Shown here in pieces: positions 31,841 through 40,790 of a stretch of 64,000 nt of DNA. The DNA comes from JBCCOW01 sp039025855. GTDB lineage: Bacteria > Planctomycetota > Phycisphaerae > Phycisphaerales > Phycisphaeraceae. The stretch spans positions 1 through 64,000 of the forward strand of contig JBCCNL010000004.1 in NCBI GenBank assembly GCA_039025855.1, in the 5' to 3' direction. Both the position numbers and the translations under genes were made by a program. Under the pieces are notes generated by a model that worked only from the letters and a program-made list of their open reading frames with translations, was not told the DNA's origin and made no database searches. Positions within the stretch are counted from its first letter, which is position 1. Each line of letters begins with the position of its first letter.

Positions 31841-33640
31841 GTGGACTTCGACCTCGACCAACCCGCCCCCGCCGCCAACACCGCTGCCCCCGCTGCGCCC
31901 GCATCGCTCTACGAGCCCAAGCGGCCCCGCAGCCTGGGTCACGACGCCCTCGGTAAAGCGTTGGTCTCGGCCAAGGCCATCACCGCCGCCCAGCTCGACG
32001 CCGCCCTCACCGTCGCGCAGCGCACCCCCGGCTCCCGCCTCATCGACCTCCTCCTCGCCGCCGGCGCCGACGCCGTCGCCGTCCAGACCGCCGCAGGCCA
32101 GTTCTTCGGCGTCCCCTTCCACGCCATCGACGACGACCAGCTCCAATCCCTCCACAAACCCGTCCACCGCGTCGGCCTCGACTTCTGCGTCGACAAACAG
32201 GTCCTGCCCCTCCGCCCCGACGGCTCCCGGTTCCTCGTCGGCATCGTCCACCCGCAGGACATGATCACCCTCGACCATGTCCGCCACAAGCTCGGGCAGT
32301 CCATCAAGCCCGTGCTCATCACGCCCGCCGACGTCACCCGCGTCGTCGAGTCGCTGCGTGACGATGACCCGCCCGACGATGAGCTTGCCGTTGAAGACAT
32401 CATCGCCGACATCGACGAAGACGATGTCGAGGTCGTCGAAGCGAAAGAGGAAGACCTCGACCTCGAGAAGATGGCCGGCGAATCGCCCGTCATCCGCTAC
32501 GTCAACTACCTGATCTACGACGCGGTCAAGCAGGGCGCTTCCGACATCCACATCGAGCCTCAGGAGAAAAAGCTCCAGGTCCGCTACCGCATCGACGGCG
32601 TCCTCTTCGACGCGATGAACCCGCCCGCCCACATGAAAGCCGCCATCGTCTCCCGCCTCAAGATCATGGGCAACCTCGACATCTCCGAGCGCCGACTCCC
32701 CCAGGACGGCCGCATCCGCGCCATGGTCCACGGCCGAAAGCTCGACCTGCGTATGTCGACCCTCCCCATGGTCCAGGGCGAAAAGGTCGTGCTCCGTATC
32801 CTCGACACCCGCTCCATCCAGGTCGACCTCGACGACCTCGGCATGTCCGACGACATGCTCAGCATCTGGAAAAACCAGATCAAAAACCCCCACGGCATCA
32901 TCCTCGTCACCGGGCCCACCGGCTCCGGTAAGACGACCACACTCTATAGCTCGCTCGGCCAGATGGACCGCGGCAAGCTTAACATTTCCACCGTCGAAGA
33001 CCCCGTCGAATACCACCTCTCCGGCATCAACCAGACCCAGGTCCGCGACGACATCGGCATGTCCTTCGCCGCCGCCCTTCGCGCCCTACTCCGGCAAGAC
33101 CCCGACGTCGTCATGGTCGGCGAGATCCGTGACCAGGAGACCGCTAAGACTGCCATCCAGGCGTCGCTCACCGGCCACCTCGTCCTCTCCACGCTGCACA
33201 CCAACGACGCGCCGTCCTCCGTGACCCGCCTGATCAACATCGGCGTCGAGCCATACCTCATCGGCTCCGCGGTCAACGCCTGCGTCGCCCAACGACTCGT
33301 GCGAAAGATCTGTCCACACTGCGCCGAGCAGACCCCGCCCGACCCCAAGATCGCCGACCACCTCGCCATGCACGGCATCGCCCCGGACCAGGTCTATATG
33401 GGCAAGGGCTGCGACAAGTGCCGTAACACCGGCTACTCCGGCCGGATCGGGCTCTACGAGATGCTGATCATGAACGACCAGCTCCGCGACCGCATCGCCA
33501 GCAACCCCAACGTCACCGAGTTTCGACGCATGTGCATCGAGGGCGGCATGACCACCCTCCGCGAAGACGGCTTCGCCAAGGTCGCCGCCGGCCAAACCAC
33601 TGTCGAAGAAGTCCTCCGCGTCACCGAAGCCACGATCTAG
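31841..33640 (+). CDS. pilB: Type IV pilus / type II secretion assembly ATPase
   Basis: A 599-residue hexameric extension ATPase. An N-terminal MshEN-type domain (LGKALVSAKAITAAQLDAAL to PQDMITLDHV, about 35-150) precedes the core with GASDIHIEPQEKKLQVRYRI, Walker A GPTGSGKTTTLY near residue 365, the Asp box STVEDPVEY, Walker B PDVVMVGEIRDQET near 425, the His box TGHLVLSTLHTNDA, and a tetracysteine zinc site (CPHC and CDKC near 490-530). Start GTG at 31841 lies 25 nt after the pilP-like stop. A long acidic linker (DEDDVEVVEAKEED) near 190 is unusual. PilT, PilC and PilQ are not in the window. Confidence 0.94.
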   Translation: MDFDLDQPAPAANTAAPAAPASLYEPKRPRSLGHDALGKALVSAKAITAAQLDAALTVAQRTPGSRLIDLLLAAGADAVAVQTAAGQFFGVPFHAIDDDQLQSLHKPVHRVGLDFCVDKQVLPLRPDGSRFLVGIVHPQDMITLDHVRHKLGQSIKPVLITPADVTRVVESLRDDDPPDDELAVEDIIADIDEDDVEVVEAKEEDLDLEKMAGESPVIRYVNYLIYDAVKQGASDIHIEPQEKKLQVRYRIDGVLFDAMNPPAHMKAAIVSRLKIMGNLDISERRLPQDGRIRAMVHGRKLDLRMSTLPMVQGEKVVLRILDTRSIQVDLDDLGMSDDMLSIWKNQIKNPHGIILVTGPTGSGKTTTLYSSLGQMDRGKLNISTVEDPVEYHLSGINQTQVRDDIGMSFAAALRALLRQDPDVVMVGEIRDQETAKTAIQASLTGHLVLSTLHTNDAPSSVTRLINIGVEPYLIGSAVNACVAQRLVRKICPHCAEQTPPDPKIADHLAMHGIAPDQVYMGKGCDKCRNTGYSGRIGLYEMLIMNDQLRDRIASNPNVTEFRRMCIEGGMTTLREDGFAKVAAGQTTVEEVLRVTEATI

Positions 33641-33670
33641 TCCCACCCACACGCTGCAGTCATGCAGTCG

Positions 33671-33703
33671 CAATAGCCGACGAGCTACGCCTCGCCCGGC
33701 CGC
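33671..33703. repeat. ATAGCC-edged imperfect palindrome
   Basis: CAATAGCCGACGAG...CTCGCCCGGCCGCCT, similar over most of its length to the copy at 26558-26588 but with an imperfect stem. Confidence 0.45.
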
Positions 33704-33734
33704 CTGCCTGCGACCTGTATCCAAGCCCCACAGC

Positions 33735-34943
33735 TCACGCCGCCCGCCGCCCACCTCGTGTCTCGGGCTTCACCTGTGGCGTCGCTTCCACACCAAGCAA
33801 CCGGTCATACACCGCCGCCACCTTCGCCATCCGCTGCGCAAACCCATACTTCTTCACGACCCGCTCCCGCGCCGCGGTGACCTGCGTCGCGACGTGCGAG
33901 CTCGGCTGCAACAACCCCGACAACGCCCACGGCCAGTCCTCTTCGTGCCGCCCGAGCAACCGACCGCAACGTCCCTCATCCAGCGCCTCACTCACCGCAC
34001 CCACCGCCGTCGCCGCCACCGGCACCCCCACCGCCATCGCCTCCAGCACCGCGTTCGGCAGCCCCTCCGTCCGGCTCGGCAACAGCAACGCATGCATCGC
34101 CTCCAGATACGGCTTCACATCCCGCTGCCACCCGTGCCAGAACACCCGGCCGGTCATTCCCAGCCGCTGCACCTGCGCCTTGAGCCGATCTTGCTCAGGC
34201 CCATCACCGATCACGTGTAGCTCGACACGCTCGTTCAGCTTTGCCAACGTCGGCAGAATCTTGATCGCTCGGTCCACACCTTTCTCGATGCTCAGCCGAG
34301 CGATCACCCCCACCACCACCGCGTCACTCGCCATCCCAAGTTCCTCCCGCGCTTCACCCCGGCTACGCGTCCGCTGATACACCGAGGTATCGATCGCGTT
34401 CGGCAGTGGGGTCACCCGCTCCTCGCTCATCCCCAGTCCGTGACAATGCTCAACAAGCTCCGGGCTCACCGCGAACGCGTGGTCGTACCGCTTGATCGCG
34501 TGATCGGCGATCCTCGCGTAAAGCCGGGTCTTCCATGTGTCCCGCGTGAACCCGTGCAGTGTGGTCACCAGCTTCATCGGGTGTCGGCGGCGCAGCAGCA
34601 GCCCGATCACCTCGCTCTTGTAGTCGTGTGCGTGCCACACCTGCACCCCATCACGCCGGCAAAGGTCCAACAGCTCCGGTAACACCCGCCAGTCCAACGG
34701 CCCGCGGTCATCGATCGACTCGAACGGACACCCCTGCTCCAGTGCAGTTCGTTGCAGCACCGCCAAACCCGGGTCTTCCGGGTCTGCAAGATACGCCGCC
34801 GACAGGGTGTAACGCGAAGAGTCCATCACCCTCGGCGAACGCAGGATCGTCTTGTCAGGCCCGCCGCCTGCACCGTTCACCACCCGCACATGCAAGACCC
34901 GCGTCCCGCGACCTTTTTGCCTCTTTCCGTCCGTCTGCAACAT
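33735..34943 (-). CDS. GT4-family glycosyltransferase
   Basis: A 402-residue retaining glycosyltransferase with two Rossmann domains. N-terminal GAGGGPDKTILRSPR binds the acceptor side, VQVWHAHDYKSEVIG and LVTTLHGF follow, VGVIARLSIEKGVDRAIK near residue 215 starts the donor domain, and PSRTEGLPNAVLEAMAVGVPV near 295 is the E-x7-E sugar-nucleotide motif. It likely adds a hexose to a polysaccharide precursor. A ribosome site AAAGGA lies 7-12 nt before the ATG. It is the last gene of a tightly packed run with a methyltransferase, radical SAM enzyme and O-ligase. Confidence 0.92.
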   Translation of the reverse strand: MLQTDGKRQKGRGTRVLHVRVVNGAGGGPDKTILRSPRVMDSSRYTLSAAYLADPEDPGLAVLQRTALEQGCPFESIDDRGPLDWRVLPELLDLCRRDGVQVWHAHDYKSEVIGLLLRRRHPMKLVTTLHGFTRDTWKTRLYARIADHAIKRYDHAFAVSPELVEHCHGLGMSEERVTPLPNAIDTSVYQRTRSRGEAREELGMASDAVVVGVIARLSIEKGVDRAIKILPTLAKLNERVELHVIGDGPEQDRLKAQVQRLGMTGRVFWHGWQRDVKPYLEAMHALLLPSRTEGLPNAVLEAMAVGVPVAATAVGAVSEALDEGRCGRLLGRHEEDWPWALSGLLQPSSHVATQVTAARERVVKKYGFAQRMAKVAAVYDRLLGVEATPQVKPETRGGRRAA

Positions 34944-34960
34944 CTCTCATTCCTTTCTTG

Positions 34961-35755
34961 CTATTCAGGCTTTCGCAGCACCACGATCAGGTTGCTCTGC
35001 AACCCGCGCAGCCCCGGCAGCGTCGTCGCCTTGATCATCAACATCTCCGGCACCACCCAACGCCCCAGCGTCCGCGTCTCAGGCGACGTCGGCAGCCGCA
35101 TCGCCTGATCCATGACCAGCCCCGAACGACGCGCCAGTCGACGCAGCTTGCCAGTCCGATTCATTCGGTAGTACGCCGGGTAGATGTCGGCGCATGCTCG
35201 TCCCTCCAGTCGTCCCGCAACCCGGCTTACCAGGCGATCCGGCATCACACTCGCTGCGGCTGTCAGCGGATACCACCAGTTGGGTGTGTGGATCAGCACC
35301 CGTCCTCCCGGCCGAAGCACTCGCGCCACCTCCACCATTGCCTGCCGCGGCCGACGCAGATGCTCCGCCACCATGTTCATCGTCACGAGATCCACACTCC
35401 CCGCCATCACCGGCAATCCTGCCGCATCCCCTGACCGCAGATCGATCCCCAAAACATTGTCTTCCAAGGCTGATTGGTCCGGGTCCACCCCGATCACGTA
35501 GCCCGCTCGGTCCACAAGCGATCGCTGTATCGCGTCACCTCCTCGCAACCAGTCCGGCGTCAATCGACGCCCGCACCCCAGGTCCAGCCAGTCGTCCCCG
35601 TCCCTCAACAGCCGATCAAGCGCCTCGAAATACGCATACTGCGAATTCCGCAGGCCCGGCAACAACCGGCGACGCATCTGCCAATAGCACCGGTCATCTA
35701 CACGCGGCACCACGGCCGACGCCACCAACGGACTCGTCGAGGGTGAAGCGGTCAC
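34961..35755 (-). CDS. SAM-dependent methyltransferase
   Basis: A 264-residue class I methyltransferase. Motif I is WLDLGCGRRLTPDWLRGG near residue 62, followed by YVIGVDPDQSALEDN, the SVDLVTMNMVAEHLRRP block near 125 and RVLRPGGRVLIHTPN near 150. The target is unknown but its position argues for a sugar or lipid-linked glycan. The GTG start overlaps the upstream radical SAM stop as GTGA, so translation is coupled. ATG codons further upstream lie inside the radical SAM gene. Confidence 0.88.
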   Translation of the reverse strand: MTASPSTSPLVASAVVPRVDDRCYWQMRRRLLPGLRNSQYAYFEALDRLLRDGDDWLDLGCGRRLTPDWLRGGDAIQRSLVDRAGYVIGVDPDQSALEDNVLGIDLRSGDAAGLPVMAGSVDLVTMNMVAEHLRRPRQAMVEVARVLRPGGRVLIHTPNWWYPLTAAASVMPDRLVSRVAGRLEGRACADIYPAYYRMNRTGKLRRLARRSGLVMDQAMRLPTSPETRTLGRWVVPEMLMIKATTLPGLRGLQSNLIVVLRKPE

Positions 35756-37023
35756 AGCATGAACCCCGGGCATTCGGCACACGGGTTGTCTTCCGCCTGC
35801 TCGTCACTGATCCGTTTCTTGAAGCTCCGGCGGGCCATCCGATACTTCTCGCCGTTCCACACCTTGCTGAAAGGGCGGTCCAGCGCCGAGCCCATGTCCA
35901 GCTCATGCTCGAACGACCCGCAGCACACCACCACTTCGCCGTCCCAGTTGATCACGCTCTGCCGCCAGGGCCAGGCACAGTTGTGCATCTTGTTCCCATT
36001 GAATTCCGGACCAGGATGCGCGCCAGTATCCCGGATCGATTGATAGTTCGATAGTACGTAATCCGGGTTCGTCGGAAGCCACTCGTCGAGGTGGTCTTTG
36101 GTCTTCTGCTTGAGCAGATCATCCGCGAGACCGAGCGGTTGAAGCTTCTTGTCGCGGTCCAGGAACCGCAGGTTCATCGACGCCTGGGAGAAGATTGGCC
36201 GGCAGTCCAGCGACTCCGCCAGCTCTCGGAATCGATCGATCTCGTGCTCGTTGTGCCGTGTCACCACGAAGTTCAATTGGATCACCGGTGTTGCCGAATT
36301 CAGCCGCCGTCGCGTTTCCACGATGCGCCTGACCTTTGCCAGCGTGTCGGCGTAGCTCTTCCCCGGCTGATAGATCGCGAAAGTCTCCTGGCTCGCGCCG
36401 TGTAATGAGCAGGTGAGCATGTCCAGACCTGACTCGATTAGCTTGGTCGCGTCGTCCTTGCTTTCGACGCCGCCGTCCTTGGTCTTCCGGGGCTCGATCC
36501 GGAACGCGTGCAGGTTTGACGAGATGTAGGTCCACACGCCGTGCCGGTGCGCGTGATTGATCATGCGGTAGATGTCGCCGTGTACCAGAGGATCACCCCA
36601 CATCGACAGGTCCAGCTCGAACAGGTGATGCTTCACCTGTTTGAACAGCCGCTCGAACGCCTCGAAGTCCATCCGCCCTTTGCGACGCCCCTTGAGCCCT
36701 TGCCCGGTCGGGCAGAGCTGGCAACGGGTGTTGCAGATGTTGGTCGGCTCGATTTTCATCGCGTAAGGCCGACCGACAACGCGTTCCCGTTTGAGCAGGA
36801 ACTCCACGTTGATCAAGGCCATGTTGGCGAGCTTGTAGACCGTGAGATACCGCCGGTTCCGCCACGCCCAGAACACCCCACGGGCCACGAAGTCCACCGC
36901 CGCGGTGACCTTTGCCAGGGGGGCCCGCAAGTCGGGCCTGGCTTTCCATCGGCCAGTGACCGCGGTGGCTTGCGCCAGCCGACGGTCGAGGGTCGAGCTG
37001 AGGCTTGTCGCCAGGGCCGTCAC
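35752..37023 (-). CDS. Radical SAM protein with SPASM-like C-terminus
   Basis: A 423-residue radical SAM enzyme. The cluster motif CNTRCQLC (Cys97, 101, 104) is preceded by KIEPTN, and the barrel carries SMWGDPLVHGDI and TCSLHGASQETF. The C-terminal part has NCAWPW, VVVCCGSF and NPCAECPGF cysteines expected for SPASM auxiliary clusters. Such proteins next to glycan genes often modify sugars or small peptides; none is assigned here. GTG at 37023 overlaps the O-ligase-like stop as GTGA. It leads into the methyltransferase by another GTGA overlap. Confidence 0.88.
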   Translation of the reverse strand: MTALATSLSSTLDRRLAQATAVTGRWKARPDLRAPLAKVTAAVDFVARGVFWAWRNRRYLTVYKLANMALINVEFLLKRERVVGRPYAMKIEPTNICNTRCQLCPTGQGLKGRRKGRMDFEAFERLFKQVKHHLFELDLSMWGDPLVHGDIYRMINHAHRHGVWTYISSNLHAFRIEPRKTKDGGVESKDDATKLIESGLDMLTCSLHGASQETFAIYQPGKSYADTLAKVRRIVETRRRLNSATPVIQLNFVVTRHNEHEIDRFRELAESLDCRPIFSQASMNLRFLDRDKKLQPLGLADDLLKQKTKDHLDEWLPTNPDYVLSNYQSIRDTGAHPGPEFNGNKMHNCAWPWRQSVINWDGEVVVCCGSFEHELDMGSALDRPFSKVWNGEKYRMARRSFKKRISDEQAEDNPCAECPGFML

Positions 37024-38438
37024 GCTGTCACCCCCACACCACGCGCGTGTTTGGGCAAGTCTTCGACGGCTTGGTCTTCGGACTCGGCCTCCGCTGTCGT
37101 TTCATCGCCGTCCGCCGTGCGCCGCATCAATACCGGAGCCAGCCCGCCCAACGCCATCAGCATCCACGGCAGCTCCACCGCCTCCGCCGACAGGAACATC
37201 GCTGCGACCATGAACGACAGCAGGCTTGCCTGAAGCGCGAGGCACAGCCGAGCGCGGTCGCCCCAGTACGCCGCCTCGTCGTCCGTTGCCGACAGAGGCA
37301 GCAGCGTCGGGTCGCCGCGTGTTGGCCCACCCCCAAGCCGCTCGGCCTCCTGTACACACGTCTTGCGTGCACGACCAAAGCCGTAGAACGCGAGACCCAA
37401 GGCGGAGAGATACGCCAGTGCCGCCGGGATCCCCGAGTCTGCCGCCAGCTGCAGGTACTGGTTGTGGATCGTGCGGTTAGCCATGTCGGCCCCGAAGTTG
37501 TAGGACAGCCGGTTCGAGTTTCGGACACCGCGCCCAAAGATCGGTTCGTCCCACGCGATCCGCCAGGCGGCACCCCACGCGTCGAACCGCGACTGTGCCG
37601 ACTCGTCCTCCTGGAAGTTCTTTGTCGACATGAACCGGTCCCGGATCTCGGGCCCCGCCATCGCCCCGACCGCTAGCGACAAAGCCAACAACCCCACCAG
37701 CGCCTGCTTCCTCGGCCGATGGTTCACCAGCAGCCAGATCAGCGCGACCGACAACGCCACCATCGCGCCCCGCGAGTACGTCATCATTACCGCGTGGATC
37801 ATCAAGAGCCCCAGCACCAACGCCAGCACCCGCTTGAACACCACAAACCGGCCCGCCTGCATCAGCCCGAACACGTAAGCGAAAGGCACCCCCATCGCGA
37901 TAAACGCCCCGGCCCCGTTGTTGTCCAGGCCGCCGAAGCCGTGGTGGAACACGTCCAGCCGACCGCCCTCGAAAAAGTACATCGCGTTGATCGAGTAGGC
38001 GTGGTAGCCGATGCACAGCAGCACCATGCCGCCGATGGTCCAGAGGTGCCACGGCTGGCTCACGATCAGGCTCGCGAGCACGAACACCAGCAACACCTTG
38101 CCGTACTCCATCGCCCAGGCCTGGGCGAGGTTCGGGTCGTCGGCCGTGACCACGCTCATGGTCATGAACGCCGAGTAGATCAGGATGCACAGCAGCACCG
38201 CGCCCAGCCGGGCCTGCCGCCACACCTTGCTGAAGTGCAGCATGACCGAGCCCAGCAGCGCGAACGCCGCGATCAGCGACCAACGCAGCTCGGGGCCCGA
38301 GTTGAGCGACCAGTGCCAGATGTGCTGCGGACGGAGCGTCGCCAGCCCGTAGTAAAGCAGCAGCGGCCAGAACGGAGAGATCAAGCCTCCCAACGCCCCC
38401 ACGCCGATGGCGACCGTCATAAACAGGAAGTGCTTCAC
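37020..38438 (-). CDS. O-antigen ligase-like membrane protein, exosortase-associated type
   Basis: About 472 residues with some ten membrane helices. The sequence LLYYGLATLRPQHIWHW near the start, GGLDNNGAGAFIAMGVPFAY and TYSRGAMVALSVALIW, and the periplasmic-loop motif TIHNQYLQLAADSG match the Wzy_C/RfaL family, most closely the putative O-glycosylation ligases that accompany exosortase systems. It would transfer or polymerise an undecaprenyl-linked glycan in the periplasm. The 5' end is uncertain: the frame runs to 38531, and GTG 38438 is chosen as the first codon of clearly membrane-like sequence. Confidence 0.75.
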   Translation of the reverse strand: MKHFLFMTVAIGVGALGGLISPFWPLLLYYGLATLRPQHIWHWSLNSGPELRWSLIAAFALLGSVMLHFSKVWRQARLGAVLLCILIYSAFMTMSVVTADDPNLAQAWAMEYGKVLLVFVLASLIVSQPWHLWTIGGMVLLCIGYHAYSINAMYFFEGGRLDVFHHGFGGLDNNGAGAFIAMGVPFAYVFGLMQAGRFVVFKRVLALVLGLLMIHAVMMTYSRGAMVALSVALIWLLVNHRPRKQALVGLLALSLAVGAMAGPEIRDRFMSTKNFQEDESAQSRFDAWGAAWRIAWDEPIFGRGVRNSNRLSYNFGADMANRTIHNQYLQLAADSGIPAALAYLSALGLAFYGFGRARKTCVQEAERLGGGPTRGDPTLLPLSATDDEAAYWGDRARLCLALQASLLSFMVAAMFLSAEAVELPWMLMALGGLAPVLMRRTADGDETTAEAESEDQAVEDLPKHARGVGVTA

Positions 38439-38641
38439 AAGGAATGACTGGAAAACAAGGAAGTTCAACGTCGGGCCGTCCGTGACAACGATGTATGCGC
38501 GGAGAACCCCCCGGTGTATGTCGGCCCCCAACCCGCCCAGGCTTCCTTGTCACCGCCACCCGACGCCGTTATCGGGCCCTGTTTCGCCCCGCTGTACCCT
38601 TGCCGACGGCCCAACCACGCCGCAGCCCGATACACCACTTG

Positions 38642-40045
38642 ATGGCCGATCACTCACAACCATCACGCCGCAGATCAGCCCGGCGCATGTACAGACTTTG
38701 CGCTGTGATCTTCCTGCTCGCGTTTGCCGTCCGCCTGGCCATGGCTTCTGCATTCGTCGGGCTCGGTGCCCCACCCGACGCCAACGCCAACATCGACCAG
38801 GTCGACTTTGAGGTCATCGCCTGGCACCTCGCACAGGGCCACGGCTTCACGGTCGATGGCACGACCCCCACCGCACGACGCGCCCTCGGCGCCCCGCTGA
38901 TCTTCACCCCGGCCTACCTCGTCGCAGGCGAGCGCAGCTTCCTCATGCTCCGGCTCTGGGTCATCGCGCTTTCGGCCGCGACCTGCGTCCTCACCGCCCT
39001 TATCGCCCGCCGTCTCGCCCCCGACCGCTACGCCACGCTCGCCGCCGCTCTCGCCGGTATGGGTCTCGCCCTCTACCCCGGCCACGCCTATTACGCCATG
39101 CACATGCTCAGCGAGACGCCCTTCGCCGCGTGCCTTGCGCTCGCCACCTGGCTCTCGCTAAACGCCGCCTGGTCCGAGCGTGCCCCCAGCACTCCACGCC
39201 ACTGGGCCTTCACGTCCGCCGCCGCTGTTGCCTGGGCACTGGTCATCCTCACTAAACCGCAGTTCATCCTGCTGCTCCCGCTGGCCGTCTTGTTCATCAC
39301 GACGCCGGCGATCTACCGCTGGCTCCGGCGGCACCCCGTCAGACTCTCACACAGCCCGACCCCACGCGTCGCGTTCGCGCTCTTGCTGACCACGCTCCTC
39401 GTCGTGCCGTGGGGCGTCCGCAACCACCATCACCTCGGCGTCACCGGCCTGTCCTCCATCGTCGGGCTCGGCCTCTGGGGCGGCAACAACGAACTGATCC
39501 TCGACGATCCGGTCTGGCGCGGCCGATGGCTCCGCATCAGCGAAGTCGAACGCCGGCTCAACAACCCGCTCCCCGATGGAGAAGCCGCCGCCAACCGCGA
39601 AGCCAAACAGCGCGGCCTCGCCTTCATGAAATCCCACGCCGCCGAGATGCCCGCCCTCACCCTCACGAAGCTCCAGCGCCTGGTCACGCCCTTTCCCCGC
39701 ACCTCCAACACCGCCGCCCGCTGGTCCGAGGCCTTCGCCTGGATCACCCTCGCCCCGCTCACGCTCCTCGGCCTTCTCGTCCTCTACCGCCACCAACGCC
39801 ACAGCCTCCCGCTCCTGCTCGCACCCATCATCGTCACCGTCGGCACCGCTGCCGTCTTCTTCGGCATCGTCCGCTACCGCAACGCGCTCGCCCCCACCCT
39901 CCTCGTCTTCGGCGGCATCGGCCTCGCCTGCCTCCTCCACAGCCTCTGCTCTCGTATCGCCCGGGGCTCATACGAAGACGACGGGCCTTTCTCTCTCGAC
40001 GCCAACACAGACTCGACTCATCCCCCGACACGACGCGCTGCCTAA
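38642..40045 (+). CDS. GT39/ArnT-like membrane glycosyltransferase
   Basis: A 467-residue multi-pass protein. After the first helix (CAVIFLLAFAVRLAMASA) comes the acidic loop ANIDQVDFEVIAWHLAQGHGF near residue 42, the usual donor-binding loop of polyprenyl-phosphate-sugar transferases (DxD/E-like, here DQVDFE), then HMLSETPFAACLALATW and eight or more helices, with WGGNNELILDDPVW in a late loop. It probably uses a polyprenyl-linked sugar in the periplasm. ATG at 38642 is chosen over longer frames because the upstream part lacks homologous character. It diverges from the O-ligase-like gene. Confidence 0.8.
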   Translation: MADHSQPSRRRSARRMYRLCAVIFLLAFAVRLAMASAFVGLGAPPDANANIDQVDFEVIAWHLAQGHGFTVDGTTPTARRALGAPLIFTPAYLVAGERSFLMLRLWVIALSAATCVLTALIARRLAPDRYATLAAALAGMGLALYPGHAYYAMHMLSETPFAACLALATWLSLNAAWSERAPSTPRHWAFTSAAAVAWALVILTKPQFILLLPLAVLFITTPAIYRWLRRHPVRLSHSPTPRVAFALLLTTLLVVPWGVRNHHHLGVTGLSSIVGLGLWGGNNELILDDPVWRGRWLRISEVERRLNNPLPDGEAAANREAKQRGLAFMKSHAAEMPALTLTKLQRLVTPFPRTSNTAARWSEAFAWITLAPLTLLGLLVLYRHQRHSLPLLLAPIIVTVGTAAVFFGIVRYRNALAPTLLVFGGIGLACLLHSLCSRIARGSYEDDGPFSLDANTDSTHPPTRRAA

Positions 40046-40071
40046 CCACCTCGCCCGGCAAAAACGCCCGG

Positions 40072-40740
40072 TCAGATCCCCGCCTGCGTCAACACCCAGT
40101 CCAGCCCGTTCATCCCCAGCGCGTGCAGCGTCAACGCCGACCGCATCAGCACCGCACCCGACAAGATGAACACCCCGACAAACGCCAGCATCCACACGCC
40201 CTGCTTCGCCGGGTCCGAGATCGCCCGCGCGTAACCCTCGCTGAAGTTCGCCAGGACGTGCGAGCCATCCAACGGCGGCACCGGCATCAGGTTGAACAGC
40301 ATCAGCAGCAGGTTGAAAACCCCGAACACCATCAGGAAGTTCACGAGGTTCCCCTGCCAGTCCGGATCGCTCGGCCGAAACCCCAGACGCTCACACACCG
40401 TCAGCCCGACCACCCCCACAACCGCCAGCACCAGGTTCGTCGCCGGCCCCGCCAACGCCACCCACGCCTCCGCAAACTTTCCTCTGAGCCGACCCGGATC
40501 GATCGGCATCTGGCCCCACGCGATCCCCGCAATGAACAACGCCACCAGCGACCACGGACCCATATGCACCAACGGGTTCCCCGTCATACGACCCATCGCC
40601 CGCGGCGTCGGGTCACCCAGCGCGAGCGCAACCCACCCGTGAGCCAGCTCGTGCAGCACGATACTGATCACCACCGTGACGATGACCGAGCAGAAGAAGA
40701 ACGGGTTCTCCGCGGCTTGTGTGATAAACAGGGTGCCCAT
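40072..40740 (-). CDS. M50-family (site-2 protease-like) membrane metalloprotease
   Basis: A 222-residue intramembrane zinc protease. The metal motif is SIVLHELAHGWVAL near residue 27, and the second site is NLMPVPPLDGSHV near 165, the NxxPxxPLDG type. Five to six membrane segments are evident. No PDZ or CBS domain is attached, as in the minimal S2P-M50-like group. Such enzymes cut membrane proteins, often regulators; no sigma or anti-sigma gene adjoins. It diverges from mltA with 50 bases between. Confidence 0.9.
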   Translation of the reverse strand: MGTLFITQAAENPFFFCSVIVTVVISIVLHELAHGWVALALGDPTPRAMGRMTGNPLVHMGPWSLVALFIAGIAWGQMPIDPGRLRGKFAEAWVALAGPATNLVLAVVGVVGLTVCERLGFRPSDPDWQGNLVNFLMVFGVFNLLLMLFNLMPVPPLDGSHVLANFSEGYARAISDPAKQGVWMLAFVGVFILSGAVLMRSALTLHALGMNGLDWVLTQAGI

Positions 40741-40744
40741 GGGT

Positions 40745-40750
40745 TACTGT
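40745..40750 (+). promoter_or_regulatory. Candidate -10 TACTGT for mltA with a normal leader
   Basis: TACTGT lies 40 nt before the mltA ATG, and AAGGA (40778-40782) gives a proper ribosome site, contrasting with the start-proximal hexamers elsewhere. Confidence 0.4.
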
Positions 40751-40790
40751 GATCGGCGGAATCGGTCTCCAAGCCACAAGGACGTGCAAA

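Noticed and set aside
31805..33016. Long minus-strand frame opposite pilB
   Set aside because: Acidic, glycine-rich antisense translation; pilB is unambiguous.
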